From JAEWSN01 sp038249175 (lineage in GTDB: Bacteria > Bacillota > Clostridia > DSM-8532): 14,509 nt of DNA. The DNA is taken from positions 1-14,509 of the forward strand of contig JBBRWP010000061.1 of NCBI GenBank assembly GCA_038249175.1, written 5' to 3'. The notes beneath the pieces were generated by a model. That model worked only from the letters and a program-made list of their open reading frames with translations, searched no databases and was not told where the DNA came from. The translations under genes were made by a program, and so were the position numbers. Shown here in pieces: positions 11,940 to 14,509 of this stretch (positions within the stretch are counted from its first letter, which is position 1; every line of letters begins with the position of its first letter).

Positions 11940-14009
11940 CTATGGAATCATATCCCAACCAGCAACCTCATATCGTCTTGCTGGGTCATTCCCCATATGT
12001 GTGACGCTGTAGCCGGATCCATCGCGTGCAAGCCGCAGTGTGTTATAAGATCCCTGTTCATAGTCATAGGTCGTCATATCATCTTCAAACAGGGTAAAAT
12101 CACAAGGTTCTGTGCCATAACACCGCACATAGAGTGAAAAGCAGGTTTCATCCGTGATGCATTCCACCGGATTCGCCAACGGAAGCAGTGAGTTCTCTTG
12201 AACAAACAGCGGGATTTGCTCCAACGGTACGTTCAACTGATACCATTGCCCCCCGGTATACCGTTCATTCGTCCAATAGCAATACCAGTTTCCCTTTGGC
12301 AGATAAATCCTCCTGCCAGTCTCCCCTGCTATCACAGGTGCCACCAGGATGTGCCTGCCCATCATGTATTCGTCGTCTATGCCATGGGTAGCCAGGTCTT
12401 CCGGGTAGTCCATGACAAGTGCCCGAAACGGTGGAATACCATCAAACCGGTATTCTGAAAAGGCTGAATACAAATAGGGCAGCAGGCTCATCCTGAGTTG
12501 GAACAACCTCCTGCACATTGCCTCCACCTCGGCTGCATTGTCGAGAAATTCTCCATTCATATTTTTATCCAGATCAACCTGCAGCCACGGCGGATTGGGG
12601 ATCATCCAGGCGTTCACCAGTGTCTGGGCGGAAAACACCACGGATTGCACACGGCGAATGAGCTCTTCCACAGAGTTGCACTGACGCACTTCCGGTGACC
12701 ATAGCAGACCCGAAAAGCCGGAGTTGACCACACCACGGATGAAATCTTTATGGTCATACAGGTCGCTGTAGAGCACAAAGGGCAGGGATGCGGCAATCGC
12801 ATGGGAAGATCTGCATTGGCTCAAGGTACGCCTGTTGACGCGATGGAAAACGTCCTGCAGGGTATGCTGGTATAAAGTCCCCAATGCGTTGTGCATCTGT
12901 TCGCCGTCCATGCCGGATGGGAAGATGGAGCAATCGGGGAATGACCAAGGGGAAGAGCAGTAATCGGAACTGTCGCATTCATCCAGTTTGAAGCCTGCAA
13001 TGCCTTTCTGCACGAACTGCTCTTTGTGATAGCCCCCAAAAAGGTTCTGCACTTCAACCATGGAGAAATCCGGCACGAGACCGCCCCACACTTCATAATC
13101 ACCACTGTATGGTTTCATGTCATCATGGAAAGGCGCACTGGGATGGGTGAACGCATGCTCCCACAAGTTCACTTTAAAGTCCAGTCCGTTCAGGCGGGAC
13201 ACCATTTTATCCGGATCAGGGAAGCGTTCTTTGTTCCATTGATACGAGCAAGAATAGGAATGGGAATGCCAGCCTGGCTCCAACCCGAAAACATCACAAG
13301 GCATTTTAGCCTGCCTCATGGCGAGGGCAAGCTCCTCTGCCTGCGCTTGGTTGGCTTTCCCCCAAATTCGGTACCAAACACCCAACCCCCACATCGGAGG
13401 CAGGCAGCCACCGCCGGAAAACAGGTTATAGCGCTGTACAGCATGGATTATATTCGGGCCACAGAACAGATACAAATCCACACCTTTTGCAGCAGGGATA
13501 TCCACGGCCACGGCCCTTTGGCCCTTGTGTTCCCGCATTGCATAAAGCTCTGAGGGATTCGCACCTATGGCATTGGACTCCTCACTGCTTTTGGAAATGC
13601 CGCCTTGTCGATCATGGGTGCCGCAGTAGAAGGCAGCGTTTCTGGCGGTGTCAACCAGAACACCGTACCCGGCGGTGGAACAATAGAAGGGTACAGGCGC
13701 ATGGGAATCCCCGGTGTCTGCCACAGGGTCGCTGTTGGTGCGCAATACCTTTTTCAAACCCCGCTGATTGAAGGACTTGAGCTGCAGTCCGAAGCCGTAC
13801 AGGCCCTCCTCGTTCGCAAGGGGCAATTCCACCGTGCAGCCCCTGGCAGTAACCTGAAAGCCAATCTTTTCTACTGAAAAGGGTAGCTCCGCCTCCGGAA
13901 GCCGCTCGAGACCCTTAGCCTCGATCCCATTGCGGCGAAGCGAAACAGGTGTGATGTTTTCCGGAATACCCAGACTGATTTTGTATATTCCTGGCGCAAT
14001 AAATTCCAT
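11940..14009 (-). CDS. Glycoside hydrolase family 31
   Basis: This is 689 residues from ATG 14009, chosen because AAGGAG (4 nt) and GGAGG (11 nt) precede it; in-frame ATGs at 14030 and 14027 lack a ribosome site. Residues about 10-215 form the N-terminal beta-sandwich (LYGFGLQLKSFNQRG). About 220-520 form the TIM barrel: GIAGFKLDECDSSDY carries the probable nucleophile Asp343, and FVLYSDLYDHKDF the probable acid/base Asp416. The rest is the C-terminal beta-domain (LVAPVIAGETGRRIYLPKG, then LFEDDMTTYDYEQGS). The family cleaves alpha-glycosides; the catalytic loops differ from classic alpha-glucosidases (KLDECD in place of W-x-D-M-N-E), so specificity could be xylosidase-, galactosidase- or N-acetylgalactosaminidase-like. 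There is no signal peptide, so it is intracellular. It follows another glycosidase gene by only 25 bp, probably one operon. Confidence 0.92.
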   Translation of the reverse strand: MEFIAPGIYKISLGIPENITPVSLRRNGIEAKGLERLPEAELPFSVEKIGFQVTARGCTVELPLANEEGLYGFGLQLKSFNQRGLKKVLRTNSDPVADTGDSHAPVPFYCSTAGYGVLVDTARNAAFYCGTHDRQGGISKSSEESNAIGANPSELYAMREHKGQRAVAVDIPAAKGVDLYLFCGPNIIHAVQRYNLFSGGGCLPPMWGLGVWYRIWGKANQAQAEELALAMRQAKMPCDVFGLEPGWHSHSYSCSYQWNKERFPDPDKMVSRLNGLDFKVNLWEHAFTHPSAPFHDDMKPYSGDYEVWGGLVPDFSMVEVQNLFGGYHKEQFVQKGIAGFKLDECDSSDYCSSPWSFPDCSIFPSGMDGEQMHNALGTLYQHTLQDVFHRVNRRTLSQCRSSHAIAASLPFVLYSDLYDHKDFIRGVVNSGFSGLLWSPEVRQCNSVEELIRRVQSVVFSAQTLVNAWMIPNPPWLQVDLDKNMNGEFLDNAAEVEAMCRRLFQLRMSLLPYLYSAFSEYRFDGIPPFRALVMDYPEDLATHGIDDEYMMGRHILVAPVIAGETGRRIYLPKGNWYCYWTNERYTGGQWYQLNVPLEQIPLFVQENSLLPLANPVECITDETCFSLYVRCYGTEPCDFTLFEDDMTTYDYEQGSYNTLRLARDGSGYSVTHMGNDPARRYEVAGWDMIP

Positions 14010-14034
14010 TGAGCTCCTTGCCTCCATCATGTCA

Positions 14035-14509
14035 TCATCTTTTCATGTAAATCAGCTCAGTGATCCCTCGTGAACGAAGGTACTCGCCATCCGTGGCCCG
14101 GCTTTGCAGTACAATGGCCGGCGCTATGCCGTCCTGCGTCAGTTCCATATACCTGCGGGCGAAATGCCAGCCGGGATAGGGTTCCTGGGGCGTGTCCACG
14201 CTTGAAATCAGGTCATCCGGCAGCACCAGTGCTGAAGACTTTGTGACCGGTTGTACGGGATGGGCGCGGAATTCTTGTATCAACGCGGCAATGCGTTTGC
14301 CCACAGGCTTGACATTGTTGTGGGTGTCTAGCAATCCCATGCCGTATTCCAGCGGATCCATGCCCACATAACGGGTGTCCACGTCGTGTGAGCACCACCA
14401 TGTCAGACCCCAGGTATTGCGGCAGCCAAGGGCATGGCGGATGGTCTGTTCGGCGAAATCCGGCATCTGCGCTTCAGGCAGCCAGTTTTCGTTGATGCCG
14501 AATTCCTCC
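14035..14509 (-). CDS. Glycosidase (clan GH-A-like), N-terminus beyond window
   Basis: The frame is open from the right edge to the stop at 14035, about 158 residues. An internal ATG at 14466 is not the real start, because coding sequence continues upstream (EEFGINENWLPEAQ). EEFG looks like the C-terminal catalytic glutamate strand of GH5-like TIM barrels. WGLTWWCSHDVDTRY and LDTHNNVKPVGKRIAALIQE follow as the last barrel strand and helix, and a short C-terminal tail ends in RSRGITELIYMKR. The product is probably a beta-glycosidase of GH5 or GH2-like type. It is co-directional with the GH31 gene and 25 bp from its chosen start, so the two likely act on the same glycan. The exact family cannot be fixed from this fragment. 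Confidence 0.75.
   Translation of the reverse strand, partial: EEFGINENWLPEAQMPDFAEQTIRHALGCRNTWGLTWWCSHDVDTRYVGMDPLEYGMGLLDTHNNVKPVGKRIAALIQEFRAHPVQPVTKSSALVLPDDLISSVDTPQEPYPGWHFARRYMELTQDGIAPAIVLQSRATDGEYLRSRGITELIYMKR

Noticed and set aside
11741..12004. Plus-strand ORF of 87 codons
   Set aside because: It runs through the structured repeat and the GH31 3' end; the same frame in copy 1 of the repeat has an early stop, so the repeat is not protein-coding.
13026..13553. Plus-strand ORF of 175 codons
   Set aside because: It is antisense to the GH31 catalytic domain and has no motif.

Overview
The window looks like an accessory carbohydrate-use region of a Bacillota (probably clostridial) chromosome. 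The evidence is strong GGAGG-type ribosome binding sites, moderate GC with AT-rich islands, a membrane-anchored AraC regulator of the YesN type, a CCA-encoding tRNA-Ser, and families common in gut or soil Clostridia. Genus cannot be set from the sequence.

Layout. Positions 1-1221 (minus) hold most of a DUF4832-type glycosidase-like protein running off the left edge. A 600-bp gene-free stretch follows, packed with two palindromic elements (1458-1641 and 1653-1800). The second ends just upstream of the ribosome binding site of the regulator. That regulator (1834-4268, plus) is split into two overlapping frames by a TAATG junction that looks like a frameshift. Next come a 122-bp MITE-like element (4437-4558), then a promoter, tRNA-Ser(GGA) and terminator (4634-4837).

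Positions 4850-8600 are a patchwork. They contain an MNT-type nucleotidyltransferase antitoxin whose HEPN partner is cut to 30 codons, a Schlafen/AlbA_2-type ATP-binding regulator with a 17-unit tandem repeat, and a carboxymuconolactone decarboxylase (CMD) gene with a 74-bp relic of a second CMD copy on the other side of the AlbA_2 gene. An AT-rich membrane-anchored GNAT acetyltransferase follows (8605-9651). Behind it are two direct repeats exactly 820 bp apart that bound oxidoreductase and GH31 debris and an orphan ORF.

The right third returns to carbohydrate genes: an alpha/beta hydrolase/esterase (10641-11570, plus), and a minus-strand GH31 glycosidase just downstream of a partial clan GH-A-like glycosidase entering from the right edge. 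A second copy of the 1653-1800 palindromic element lies between the convergent hydrolase and GH31 genes.

How it fits together. The glycosidases and esterase plausibly form a glycan-use locus controlled by the membrane AraC regulator (inference). The central part is a site of repeated insertion and decay next to a tRNA gene. The most interesting signal is the duplicated, branched palindromic element (1653-1800 and 11745-11920). Its arms differ between copies by at least four compensatory base-pair changes, and its non-Watson-Crick positions are almost all G.U wobbles on the plus-strand RNA. This suggests a structured RNA or a structure-selected mobile palindrome.
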